Below, in pieces: positions 25,150 through 35,900 of a DNA stretch of 64,000 nt (within the stretch, counting starts at the first letter, position 1; every line of letters starts with the position of its first letter). The stretch lies in assembly GCA_020635915.1 (NCBI GenBank), contig JACJYU010000003.1:124001-188000 (forward strand). Reading direction: 5' to 3'. Below the pieces are notes generated by a model. It was not told the DNA's origin, searched no databases, and saw nothing but the letters and a program-made list of their open reading frames with translations. The DNA comes from Flammeovirgaceae bacterium (lineage in GTDB: Bacteria > Bacteroidota > Bacteroidia > Cytophagales > Cyclobacteriaceae). Both the position numbers and the translations under genes were made by a program.

Positions 25150-25317
25150 GACCTGATTATTTTTGGTAAAACATTTATTTGAAATGTTTTAAACTGGCCA
25201 GCTTAATCCACACCCATAACAACCCCGGGCGGGCGTGTTTGGTTCTTGCCATTACACAAACAGGAATAAATGGGGATGACTAGTATTTTTCTGTGATGGA
25301 CCGTCACATGCGCCTTT

Positions 25318-25713
25318 TTACAATCTTGCCCTTTTGATGCCCGGCATGGCCGAAAGCTTGCCCAATAGGTAGGCACCAGCTGCAATGACGAGGTCACGCA
25401 AGGCCACATCCAGATAATGGCCGCTCTCCATCAAACTTATTGCAATCAATACAAGCCAGCCACATACCACGTAGGCTGCCCGTTTTGGGTTTACCAGCAC
25501 CATTATCCCGGCCCCTATTTCCATCACGCCCACCAACTGCATAAAAAGGTGGCTTCCAAATGGCAGCCACTGTGCAATGCCCGGGTTTAGGTAGGCCACC
25601 CATTCCGTTAGCAGATTGGTAAACTTGTCCACACCGGCCACAATGGGTATAATCCCGTATGTATATTTCATAAAGGCCTGTATATCGTTCAGCTTTTTTG
25701 TCAGTACGTCCAT
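25318..25713 (-). CDS. DoxX-like small membrane protein
   Basis: 131 aa from ATG 25713; the alternative TTG two codons upstream is less likely. It has four hydrophobic segments: YGIIPIVAGVDKFTNLL, LFMQLVGVMEIGAGIMVLV, AAYVVCGWLVLIAISLM and VALRDLVIAAGAYLLG. The order, the PFG before segment two and the LRDLVIA near the end match DoxX/DoxD-like quinone-associated membrane proteins. The substrate is unknown. Single gene. Confidence 0.78.
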   Translation of the reverse strand: MDVLTKKLNDIQAFMKYTYGIIPIVAGVDKFTNLLTEWVAYLNPGIAQWLPFGSHLFMQLVGVMEIGAGIMVLVNPKRAAYVVCGWLVLIAISLMESGHYLDVALRDLVIAAGAYLLGKLSAMPGIKRARL

Positions 25714-25799
25714 TGTCAAGGTGGTTTGCCTTTATAGAGATGGCCACCATCAAAAAAGTTACAAGTCCCTAAGGCCTTTCTTTAAGCAGGCAACAGGGA

Positions 25800-27461
25800 T
25801 CATTCCTCCTGCAGCACTTCCTTGGCGCGCTCCAGGGAACCGCTGATGTGGCCCAGCAGGTTGCCTTTGCCGAGCACGGAATGGATGTCGGCCTTTATCA
25901 ATTCCTCCATTACGTTTTCGTTCACTCCCGAGAGGATTATTTTCACCTTTTGTGCGGTAAACCGTTTGATCACTTCTTTTAACCGGTAGGTCCCGGTGGC
26001 ATCAATAAAAGGGACGTGGCGCATTCTCAGTATCAGCACTTTGGGCTTGTCCTGAAGGTTGTCCATGGCGTCCTGAAAGAACTGGGCCACGCCAAAAAAC
26101 AAGGCGCCATGTATTTCATAAATGGCCACGCCCTTTGGCAAGGCGGGCAACTCTTCTTCAAACAGGATTTCCCCATCAGGCCCGGGCCCTTCCTTGCTTT
26201 GAATGCTCAAGGAGCGGCTCATTTTTCGCATCAGCAAAAAACTCGACAGGACAATGCCCAATTCAATGGCCATCACCAGGTCGAAAACAACGGTAAGGAA
26301 AAAAGTGGTCAGTAATATCAATATGTCTGATTTGTTGCCTTTCAGCAATGACCTGAACTGCCTCCACTCGCTCATGTGGTAGGCCACCACCACCAGTATC
26401 CCCGCCAGCGCGGCCATGGGTATATGCCGGGCATACGGGGCCAAAAATAGCATGACAAGGAGCAGCACCAGCGAGTGTACGATCCCTGCAATGGGCGTGC
26501 GCCCGCCATTCTTCACGTTGGTAGCGGTGCGTGCCACGGCCCCCGTGGCGGGAATCCCGCCAAACATGGCAGAGGCACAGTTTGCCAGGCCCTGGCCCAC
26601 CAATTCCGCATTGGAGCGGTGGCGCCCGCCAATCATGCCATCGGCCACCACTGCGGAAAGCAGCGACTCAATGCCACCCAGCAGGGCAATGGCCAGCGCA
26701 GGCTGGACCAGCTCCTTCACCGTGGCCAGGTCAATATGCGGGATGGCAGGCAGCGCGAGCCGGTTGGGGATGTCACCAAAGGTGGTGGCAATGGTCGTTA
26801 CCGGAAGGTTCCACACCTGCACGAGAAGGGTACTTAAGATTATGGCCACAATGGAGCCGGGGACCTTAGTGGTAACTCTGTGGAAATTGAAGGAAACCAC
26901 CACGGTGCCCAGCGCTATGGCAAATGCGGTCCAGTTGGTTTCCTTGATGTGCAAGGCATACACCTGCCACTTTCCCACAAAATCGGCCGGTATGGCCCCT
27001 ATCGGAAGCCCCAAAAAATCCTTTACCTGGGATGAAAATATTATTAAGGCAATGCCACTGGTAAAGCCAATAATAAGCGAATGGGGAATATACTTGAGAA
27101 GGTTGCCAAAGCGTGCCAGCCCCATGGCAATCAAAATAAACCCCGCCATAAAGGTGGCTATCGTGAGCCCGCCCACCCCATGCTTTTGAACGATGGCATA
27201 CACGATGACGATAAACGCCCCGGTAGGCCCCCCGATCTGGACCCGGGACCCGCCCAGGGCGGAGATGACAATGCCGGCCACGATGGCGGTAACGAGCCCC
27301 TTGTCGGGCGGGACCCCCGAGGCGATGGCAAATGCAATGGCAAGGGGCAGGGCAACAATGCCCACGATCAGCCCGGCTATCAAATCTTTTGTCAACCGCT
27401 CCCTGGTGATTCCTTCCCTCAGCAATGAAAATAATTTAGGGGTGAACTGCGATTCTCTCAT
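25800..27461 (-). CDS. SulP-family anion transporter with STAS domain
   Basis: About 553 aa, started at ATG 27461 (MRESQFTPKLFSLLREGI). The SLC26/SulP transport domain covers about residues 15-410, with RLTKDLIAGLIVGIVALPLAIAFAIASGVPPDKGL at the start, GGSRVQIGGPTGAFIVIV (the SulP Pro-Thr-Gly anion site) and ADGMIGGRHRSNAELVGQGLANCASAMFGGIPATGA in the second repeat. The C-terminal STAS domain (about 435-545) has the DATG loop (VPFIDATGTYRLKEV). It carries sulfate, bicarbonate or another anion with Na+ or H+; the sequence does not decide which. Not next to a carbonic anhydrase or sulfate genes. Confidence 0.92.
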   Translation of the reverse strand: MRESQFTPKLFSLLREGITRERLTKDLIAGLIVGIVALPLAIAFAIASGVPPDKGLVTAIVAGIVISALGGSRVQIGGPTGAFIVIVYAIVQKHGVGGLTIATFMAGFILIAMGLARFGNLLKYIPHSLIIGFTSGIALIIFSSQVKDFLGLPIGAIPADFVGKWQVYALHIKETNWTAFAIALGTVVVSFNFHRVTTKVPGSIVAIILSTLLVQVWNLPVTTIATTFGDIPNRLALPAIPHIDLATVKELVQPALAIALLGGIESLLSAVVADGMIGGRHRSNAELVGQGLANCASAMFGGIPATGAVARTATNVKNGGRTPIAGIVHSLVLLLVMLFLAPYARHIPMAALAGILVVVAYHMSEWRQFRSLLKGNKSDILILLTTFFLTVVFDLVMAIELGIVLSSFLLMRKMSRSLSIQSKEGPGPDGEILFEEELPALPKGVAIYEIHGALFFGVAQFFQDAMDNLQDKPKVLILRMRHVPFIDATGTYRLKEVIKRFTAQKVKIILSGVNENVMEELIKADIHSVLGKGNLLGHISGSLERAKEVLQEE

Positions 27462-27704
27462 AAGTGAAGTGCTGCTAAGGTGGGGTTGCTTATAGGCCTG
27501 AAAAAAAGCAGGCATTGGCGCCCTCTATTGCCTATAGGGAAAAAGCAAGCTCCCCTGTTCAGGCCCGGCCTTGCGCAACCGGAGGCAAAGTTAAAATTAA
27601 AAAGGGAATTTTACGGACCAGGGGAACGAACGGTAGGCCAATACCTACCGGCAAACAGGCGACCTGGTGCGGGCAGCGGGCACTACAATTCCCCCGTTCG
27701 TTTG

Positions 27705-27712
27705 TATTTTTG
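27705..27712 (+). promoter_or_regulatory. Candidate -7 box of the acyl-CoA oxidase-like gene
   Basis: TATTTTTG fits the Bacteroidota TAnnTTTG consensus 30 bp before the ATG at 27743. No clear TTG at the expected -33 distance is visible, so this is weaker than the other promoter calls. Confidence 0.45.
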
Positions 27713-27742
27713 GCCTAACAACCACCGCTAAAGGACCAAACC

Positions 27743-30067
27743 ATGCTTTCAAGCCCGTTATTTGCCAACAACCCCTCCCTTTACGTTTTTCTTCCTATTT
27801 ATTATGTCGTGTGGTGCGATGCGATACTGACGCCCACTGAGGTCAAGGCCATCCAGAAAATGGTGGATGGGCAACCCTGGCTCACCGCTAGCGAAAAGAA
27901 ATTCCTGCTGGCACAACTGGACCCGGCCACTCCCCCCTCCCCTGACGAATTGAAAGGCTGGCTGACGGAAATACAAAAGGTGGCCAACCAGGACAGCGCG
28001 GACAACAGGATGGGCCTGGTGGACATAGGGTGGCAACTGGCAAGCCTTCATGGGGCAAAAAAAGCCCTGGATGAAGAGGCCAAACGCTCCTTGCAGGAAA
28101 TGGAACGCACCCTGGGCGTGATCAGCAGCGAGTCGGCCTTTGTGTTCCATGCGGCCAGGCGGGCTACCCTCACCGACCAGCAGGCCACCAGGGCTTCCTT
28201 TGATGTGGGGAAAATGAACATGCTGCTGGATGGCGGTCAGGCCGGCATGATCAACAAAGTAAAAACGATATTGTCCGATCCTGCTTTTGAATACCTGGAC
28301 ACGGACGACCTCGCCCTCCAACGGGCAAAAGTACTGGAGTGGTGCCACCTGCTGGCACAACAGGGATTTGGCGCCATGGCCTTCCCCCGGGAATATGGCG
28401 GTGGCGGCAGCATGGCCGATTACTTTTCCATTATGGAAACGCTGAGCTACCACGACCTCAGCCTGGTCATCAAGTTTGGCGTCCAGTTTGGGCTTTGGGG
28501 CATGAGCGTCTATTTCCTCGGCACGGAAAAGCACCATAAAAAATACCTCAAAGACATTGGCAACCTGGAGTTGCTCGGCTGCTTTGCCATGACCGAGACG
28601 GGCCATGGTTCAAACGTAAAGGGCATCCTTACCACTGCCACTTACGACCACGAGGACCAGTCGTTCGCCATCCATACGCCCTGCGAGGCGGCACGAAAGG
28701 AATACATCGGCAATGCTGCCCTCCATGGGCAGGCCGCCACTGTTTTTGCCAAGCTTATCATCCATGGCGTGGACTATGGCGTGGGCGCATTTGTGGTGCC
28801 GCTGCGGGACAAGCAGGGGAACCTCCTGCCGGGAGTGGCCATCAAGGATTGTGGCAGGAAAATGGGCCTCAACGGTGTCGACAACGGGATTATCTATTTC
28901 GACAACGTGCGCGTGCCCAAAGAAAACATGCTGGACCGCTTTGCCGCTGTGGACGAGGATGGGAAATTCACGAGCCCCATCGCCAGCGACAACCGAAGGT
29001 TCTTCACCATGCTGGGCACCCTGGTGGGCGGCCGCATCGGCATACCCCGGTCGGGCAACAGTGCGGCCAAATCTGGCCTGGCCATCGCCATCAAATACGG
29101 TGACCAGCGCAGGCAGTTTGGCCCCGAAAACGAACAGGAAACCCCTATCCTGAACTACAGGACCCACCAGCGCAGGTTGATGCCCCTATTGGCAAACGCC
29201 TACGCCATTCATTTTGCCTTGCAGTACCTCACGGAAAGGTTCCTCCATCGAAAGGAGGACGATATGCAGGAAATAGAGGCACTGGCGGCAGGCCTCAAGG
29301 CCTTTGCCACCTGGAACACCACCCACACCCTGCAGGAATGCCGCGAAGCATGCGGTGGCAAAGGGTACATGAGCGAAAACAGGATTGCCGCGCTCAAGAA
29401 CGACACGGACGTGTACACCACCTTTGAAGGGGACAACACGGTGCTCATGCAATTGGTGGCCAAAAGCAGGCTCACCGGGTTTAAGCAGGAGTTTAGCAAC
29501 ATGGACTTTTTCGGTATATTGAACTATGTGGGCGCACAGGCCAAAACGTCCCTTACGGAAATGAACCCCATTGCCATACGCAATACGGACGAAAGCCATT
29601 TATTGGACCCGGACTTCCACATGAGCGCCTTTAAATACCGGGAGCGCGACATCCTGACCTCAGCGGCCAAACGCTTAAAAAAGCACCTCGATAGCGGCAT
29701 GGACTCCTTCGATGCCTTTAACCAAACGCAGTACCACCTGGTGAACGTGGGCCATGCCTATATTGAAAGGATCGTACTGGAGCAGTTTGTGGCCCAGGTG
29801 GAACGCACGGAGGACAAGGCCTGCCAGGCCGTGCTGAAAAAACTGTGCGGCCTGTTTGCCTTGTCACAAATGGAAAAGAACAAAGGGTGGTACCTCGAGC
29901 ATGATTACATGGAAGGCGTAAAGACCAAGGCCATCCGCAAGCTGGTCAACAAGCTCTGCTGGGAAATCCGTCAGGAGGCAGTGCCGTTGGTGGAAGCGTT
30001 TAAGATTCCCAAAAGTTGTTTGGCCGCGCCCATTGCAATGTCCCCGGGCCGTGATGCTGGCCATTGA
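27743..30067 (+). CDS. TerB-domain / acyl-CoA oxidase-dehydrogenase fusion
   Basis: 774 aa. Residues of about 20-75 (WCDAILTPTEVKAIQKMVDGQPWLTASEKKFLLAQLDPATPPSPDEL) look like a TerB-type helical domain. From about 130 the acyl-CoA oxidase/dehydrogenase fold begins: FGAMAFPREYGGGGSM, CFAMTETGHGSNVKGI (FAD/acyl-CoA binding), KMGLNGVDNGIIYFDNVRVPKENML, RRQFGPENEQETPILNY, EACGGKGYMSENRI, and DVYTTFEGDNTVLMQLVA with the catalytic Glu (about residue 562). It should oxidise acyl-CoA at C2-C3, with oxygen if it is an oxidase. Single gene. Confidence 0.88.
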   Translation: MLSSPLFANNPSLYVFLPIYYVVWCDAILTPTEVKAIQKMVDGQPWLTASEKKFLLAQLDPATPPSPDELKGWLTEIQKVANQDSADNRMGLVDIGWQLASLHGAKKALDEEAKRSLQEMERTLGVISSESAFVFHAARRATLTDQQATRASFDVGKMNMLLDGGQAGMINKVKTILSDPAFEYLDTDDLALQRAKVLEWCHLLAQQGFGAMAFPREYGGGGSMADYFSIMETLSYHDLSLVIKFGVQFGLWGMSVYFLGTEKHHKKYLKDIGNLELLGCFAMTETGHGSNVKGILTTATYDHEDQSFAIHTPCEAARKEYIGNAALHGQAATVFAKLIIHGVDYGVGAFVVPLRDKQGNLLPGVAIKDCGRKMGLNGVDNGIIYFDNVRVPKENMLDRFAAVDEDGKFTSPIASDNRRFFTMLGTLVGGRIGIPRSGNSAAKSGLAIAIKYGDQRRQFGPENEQETPILNYRTHQRRLMPLLANAYAIHFALQYLTERFLHRKEDDMQEIEALAAGLKAFATWNTTHTLQECREACGGKGYMSENRIAALKNDTDVYTTFEGDNTVLMQLVAKSRLTGFKQEFSNMDFFGILNYVGAQAKTSLTEMNPIAIRNTDESHLLDPDFHMSAFKYRERDILTSAAKRLKKHLDSGMDSFDAFNQTQYHLVNVGHAYIERIVLEQFVAQVERTEDKACQAVLKKLCGLFALSQMEKNKGWYLEHDYMEGVKTKAIRKLVNKLCWEIRQEAVPLVEAFKIPKSCLAAPIAMSPGRDAGH

Positions 30068-30110
30068 ATAAGAACAAAAAAATGGACCTGGCCTGTGGCG
30101 GTAACCACAC

Positions 30111-30138
30111 CCATGGTTCGTGTCCCCACGAACCATGG
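30111..30138. repeat. Intergenic palindromic repeat, copy 1
   Basis: Perfect 12-bp arms CCATGGTTCGTG (30111-30122) and CACGAACCATGG (30127-30138) around TCCC, between two convergent genes. It belongs to the same family as 32821-32918 and 36167-36220 (core GGTTCGTG/CACGAACC). It could end transcription from both sides but lacks a T tract. Confidence 0.85.
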
Positions 30139-30169
30139 CCAGTGGATTAAATTGAATAGGCTCATCATG

Positions 30170-32553
30170 CTATTCGTCCCGCAGTGAATTAACGGGGTTG
30201 GCGATAGCAGCCCGGATCACGTGAAATCCAACCGTGGCCATGGTAATCAAAAATGCCAACAAAACCGATAGTATGAAAGTTAACCACTCACCCGTTAACT
30301 CGATCCGGTAAGCAAAATTTTGCAACCAGCCATCGGTAAAATGCCAAGCAACCGGAAATGCCATCACCATGCTAATGGCTACTAAAATAAAGAACTCTTT
30401 GGTCACCAAAATGATCAGACTTGGGACGCTGGCGCCAATAACCTTACGTACGCCAATTTCATTGGTTCGTTGCTCAGTAGTAAAGGCAGCCAATCCGAGT
30501 AAACCAAGGCACGCGATCGACAAAGTAAGCGCTGAAAATACCGTGAATATTTTACTCCTCTTTTCGTCCGCTTTATATTGTGAATCAAAATCCTGATCCA
30601 GGAAATTGTATTCGAAGGGGAAATTGGGATTGACCTCATTCCAAATGCTTTCAAGGCTTGCCAGCGATTGGCGCACATCACCTTCACGTACCCGCACAAA
30701 AACATTTCTCAGATTGTCATTCAAAATGATCATCAATGGCTCGATCACGTCATACAATGAATTCTGATTATAATCTTTAACCACGCCCACAACTCTTTTC
30801 TCAACTGGCTCCCGGCTTCCAAATACAAATTTCCTTCCAATCGGGTCGGCCCAGTTCATCCGTTTTACCATCGCCTCATTAACCAGCACTGCGTAGGTGG
30901 TATCAGAAATTACGTCACGGGAAAAATTACGTCCCTGAACAATTTCCATACCCATGGTTGGAACAAAATCAAAGCCAGCACTATAAAGGTCAACCCCCCT
31001 GTCAACCATTTTACCTTCACTGTCCTCCACTTGAATCAACAGTTTGCCGATGCCTTCCCCCGGTGATGCATCTGCCATACCTACTTTTTCCACAAGAGGA
31101 CTTTGTTTAAATTTTTCTACTAATGCCGGTCCCCGTTGCCGCAACTCCCTTTCAGACAGGGTAATCTTGATTACTCTTTCTTTTTGAAACCCAAGATCCT
31201 TATTGCGTATGAATTCCAACTGATCGAAAACGATCATCGTGCTGATCAGCATAAAGATGGAAATGGAAAATTGTGTTATTACCAGGGCCTTGCGAAACAG
31301 CACACTACCTCCCTTTGAAGCGCCTTTGCCTTTCAATACATTCACAGGATTAAAGCCGGACAAGTAGAAGGCGGGGTAGCTTCCGCCCACAATACCAACA
31401 AAAACAACAATACCCACTAAACTAAGGATGACAGGCCCCTGGAGGATGTAACCAAATGGTATAGACTTATTGGCCACGGAGTTAAATGCCGGTAGCAATA
31501 GGTAGATAGCCACTAAACTCACCAGCAAAGATATGAGGGCTATTAAAACAGATTCAGTAATGAATTGTGTTATTAGCTGAGGTTTTTGAGCTACCATTAC
31601 TTTTCTTACACCCACTTCTTTTCCCCTATTCGCTGACCTGGCGGTTGCCAGGTTCATATAGTTGATGCACGCGATTATAATCATGAAGCATGCGATGGCA
31701 CCAAAAATATAAATGTAAGATATGTCTCCGCCTGATTCTGCCTCGTCCTGAATCTTGGAATGCAGGTGTATATCTGCAATCGGCTGCAACTCATATTTGA
31801 TGCTTATGCCTACATCTTTGAAAATAGGGTCTACCTTTTGTGCTACAATTGTATCAAGACTGGTATACATCTTTTCCAAATCATAGCCTCGTGGTAATTC
31901 GATGTAAGTATATACACCAAAATTGCCCCATGATCCCTGGTATCCAGGTATGGAACTTCGTGATTGAAGTGCATCAAAACGGAAGTGAGAGTTCTCCGGG
32001 ACATCTTTAATTAAACCTGTTACTTTATATTCTTCATTTTGCTGATTTTTAATGGACTTTCCCATCGGATCTTCTGTTCCAAAATATTTTTTGGAAATGC
32101 TTTCCGTCAACACTATACTATAGGGCAAGTCCAAAGCCGTATTCTTGTCACCACTTATGAACTCATAGTCGAACATATCGAATACGGTGGAATCGGCCAA
32201 GTAAAACCCCTCTTCATAAAATTGTTGGTCACCATACTTATATAAGTTTCTACCTGTACCAAAGAACCTTACCGCATTTTCTACCTCCGGGTAGTTGTCT
32301 CGCAATTCATCTGCCAGTGGATTTGTGCGACCGCCCAAGTAAAGGCATTATCAGGCTCTTTTATGTTTGAAACTATGCGGTAGATTTTATCTGCTTTTGA
32401 ATGATATCTGTCAAAGCTGAGCTCATCCAACACATAAAGGAGCAAGAACATGCTACAAGTAATGCCAATGGTTAATCCTAAAATGTTGATGGCGCTGTAA
32501 ATTTTTTCCTTTATAATTTTTCTGAGGGCAATTACAAAGAGGTTTTTAAGCAT
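30170..32553 (-). pseudogene. FtsX/MacB-type ABC permease, single-base frameshift
   Basis: Two frames make one permease of about 795 aa. The first (32553 to about 32325) reads MLKNLFVIALRKIIKEKIYSAINILGLTIGITCSMFLLLYVL, the normal N terminus with the first membrane helix, through FTWAVAQ. The second continues from NPLADELRDNYPEVENAVRFFGTGRNLYKY to the stop. A missing base in the T run (A run on the coding strand) at about 32321-32324 accounts for it; VAQNPLADEL would be the intact reading. The rest has the MacB periplasmic domains, the VGVRKVMVAQ cytoplasmic helix, the three-helix core twice and the end IANPVNSLRDE. It is either a fresh pseudogene or a sequencing error. It has no ATPase gene beside it, as is usual in this phylum. 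Confidence 0.85.
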
Positions 32554-32820
32554 GTGTATAGGTATTTAAAGTAAGGCAAAAGCTGAGAGTGGTAAATTTC
32601 AAATGATCCGGTATTAAATGGATTCATCACTTTAGGATGCCTTTCAATAATTTATCATTCTTTTACCTAAAATCGGATATTCTACTCCCGGCCCATTCTT
32701 CTCAATACTTCCATTTCTTGAAAAGGTTTCATCCATAGGTCAAAATTTGACACCGAAATCCAAATTTGAAATAACCAACAAGCTTGGTCTTGCTCAAAAC
32801 AAGGTTTCCCATCCATCCCA

Positions 32821-32918
32821 CCCATGGCTCGTGCCCCCATGAACCATTGGGGGGAAACCGTTCACCTCTCTACCCCTGGTTAGTGCCTCCAAGAACCAGC
32901 GGGAAAAACCGTTCACCC
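32821..32918. repeat. Intergenic palindromic repeats, copy 2, tandem pair
   Basis: Two degenerate units lie in tandem. Unit 1, 32821-32868: CCCATGGCTCGTG, CCCC, CATGAACCATTGGG, then GGAAACCGTTCACC. Unit 2, 32873-32918: CCCCTGGTTAGTG, AAGAACCAGCGGG, then AAAAACCGTTCACC. Both keep the hairpin plus the same following stretch, so the repeat unit is about 50 bp. The rest of the 434-bp gap (32554-32820) between the divergent permease and propeller genes shows nothing I recognise. Confidence 0.75.
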
Positions 32919-32987
32919 TTAAAATAATCCCCCTTGCGCCTCAAAAGAAAAATATTTAATTAGCCCTACGCCAAAACCCTAAAGCCC

Positions 32988-35900
32988 ATGTTCAAAATAT
33001 TCTTTTTCACTGTCGCAGGCCTTCTTTTCTCCATCCCACTGTACCCACAGCAACTGGACATGGCCTTGTTCAAGGGCATCCAGCCCCGCAACATTGGCCC
33101 TGCCGGCATGAGCGGGCGGGTCACGGCCATTGAGGTGGTGGAGTCAAGCCCCGACATAATTTTTATAGGAACGGCCTCCGGGGGATTGTGGAAATCCGAA
33201 AACGGTGGCACCAGCTTTACCCCCATCTTTGAAAATGAGAAAGCAGCTTCCGTTGGGGCCGTGGCCGTGAACCAAAAGAACCCCGCAGGGATATGGATAG
33301 GCACCGGGGAAGGAAACCCGCGCAACAGCCTCAACAGCGGCAATGGGGTATACAAATCCATTGATGGAGGCAAAACCTGGCAGCACATGGGCCTTGAAGG
33401 CACGCGCAACATCCATCGTGTCATCATCAACCGGGACGATCCCAACACCGTGTATGTGGGCGCCATCGGCTCGCCCTGGGGGGAACAGGAGGAAAGGGGC
33501 TTTTACAAAACAACGGATGGTGGAAAAACCTGGAGAAAAACATTGTACGTAGGCCCAAAAGCCGGTATTGGCGACATGGTAGTGGACCCTGCCAATCCCA
33601 ACAAGATCATTGCCGCTATGTGGGAGCACAGGAGGTGGCCATGGTATTTCCAATCCGGTGGGCCGGGGTCGGGGCTGTACATTTCCTATGATGCAGGTGA
33701 GACCTGGAAAAAGAAAACCCATGCCAGCGGGTTGCCGGCTGGCGACCTGGGGCGGATTGGCCTGGCCATAGCCCCCAGCAGCCCCAATATTGTATATGCC
33801 CTGGTGGAAGCCAACAAGACCGGCCTCTACCGATCGGAAGATGGGGGCGAACATTGGCACCTGGTTTCCACCAAAAACATTGGAGGCCGCCCCTTCTATT
33901 ATGCCGATATCTTTGTGGATCCTAAAAACGAGAACAGGATATACAACCTCCATACCTATGTTGACGTAAGCAATGATGGAGGAAAAACCTTTGAACGGTT
34001 GATCGATCCCTCCCTGGTGCACGTGGACAACCATGCCTGGTACGTGCACCCCGAAGACCCCAGCTTTTTGATTTGTGGCAACGATGGCGGGGCGGTCATC
34101 TCCCGCGACCGTGGCAAAACATGGCGTTTTGTGGAAAACATGCCTTTGGCACAATTCTATCATATCGATGTGGACAACCAACTGCCTTATAATGTATATG
34201 GCGGCCTGCAGGACAACGGAAGCTGGCGCGGCCCAAGCCAGGTGTGGCGCAGGTATGGCATACGGAACATGCACTGGGACCGTGTGGGTGGCGGGGATGG
34301 TTTCGATGTGGCCCCTGACCCCATGGACGAAAGCCGCTATGGGTATAGCCTGTCGCAGGGCGGCAACCTGTCGCGCTTTGATTTGAAAACCGGTAGCCGG
34401 CAGTTTATCAAACCTTTCCTGGCCAGTGGCGAAGCATTGCGCTTCAACTGGAACACTGCCCTGGCCATCGACCCCATCGACAAGTCCACACTCTATGTGG
34501 GGGCGCAATACGTGATGAAGTCCACCGACCATGGTGCCACCTGGGAAAAGATATCCCCCGACCTCACGACCAACGACCCCGAAAAACAAAAGCAGGCCAC
34601 CACGGGCGGCCTGACATTGGACAACAGCGGTGCCGAAAACCATACCACCATCCTCACCATTGCGCCAAGCCCATTGCAAAAAGGGGTAATATGGGCGGGC
34701 ACCGATGATGGCAACGTACAATTGACCACCAACGGGGGGCAGACATGGACCAACCTGATCGGCAAAATGCCTGGGGCGCCCAAGCAGGCCTGGGTCGCAC
34801 AGGTCAGGGCATCCAGCCATAGTGCCAATGAGGCCTTTGTGGTGATCAATAACTATAGGCAAAACGATTGGAGCCCGTATGTTTACCGCACGAAAGACAT
34901 GGGCAAAACCTGGACGAGGATAGCCAATGACCAAAATGTATATGGCTATGCGCTTTCCGTGATCCAGGACCCGGTGGTGCCCAATTTGCTTTTCTTGGGC
35001 ACGGAATACGGCCTTTATGTTTCGGTGGACGATGCCAAAACCTGGACAAAGTGGACAAGCGGGTACCCTACCGTGTCCACCATGGACATGGAAATACAGC
35101 CCAGGGAGGCCGACCTCGTATTGGGCACCTTCGGCCGTGCGGTTTGGATATTGGACGACATCCGCCCGCTGAGGGAATTGGCCCGGGCGGGGTACAATAC
35201 TGTGTTGGCAAAAGACATTAAGGTTTTTGATGCCCCTACGGCTTATATTATCAACCAGGGGGAGGCCAACGGGTACCGAAGTACGGGAGATGGCCTTTAT
35301 GAAGGGGAAAACAAAAAGCCAAGTGCCTGGATCACCTTCTACCTAAAAGGCCTGAAAAAAGTCACTGATGAAAAAGATTCGGCCAAGGCGGTGATAACGG
35401 TCTATGACAATTACGGCAAGCCCATCCGGTCCCTGAAGGTCAGGCCCACCCAAGGGTTCAACCGGGCCATGTGGGACCTGGACGTTAAGGGGACACGGAT
35501 GCCGGATGCCAAAAAGCCCAAAGAAGGTCCGGCAGAACCAGGTGGGCGCACCGTTACCCCGGGCAATTATAAAGTAGTGGTGTCGTACAACAGTTTTAAA
35601 GACTCTACAAACGTGGAGGTAAAGTTGGACCCCAACATTCAAATGACCGTGAACGAACTGAACGGGAAAGCCGCCCTTATTGATGCCCTCAGCACCCTGG
35701 CGGCAGGCGCTACCTCCAGGACGGACCGGTTGAACGAAGCAAAGGAAACCGTGGAGTTGATATTGGCCCAGTTGAAGGCAAGGGAAAAAAGCGAGGCCAA
35801 CAACCGGTTAAAACAACAGGCCGATACCATAAAATCCAAAATCAATAAATTGGTGTTGCGCATCAACCCGCGGGAAGACATACAAGGGTTTAGTGACGAC

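Noticed and set aside
30170..32553. Two separate genes instead of one frameshifted permease
   Set aside because: The two frames together give one standard FtsX permease with continuous domains, and the join is a single base.
33144..34934. 596-codon minus-strand frame opposite the BNR-propeller gene
   Set aside because: Antisense of a conserved coding region; the Asp-box repeats on the plus strand explain the sequence.
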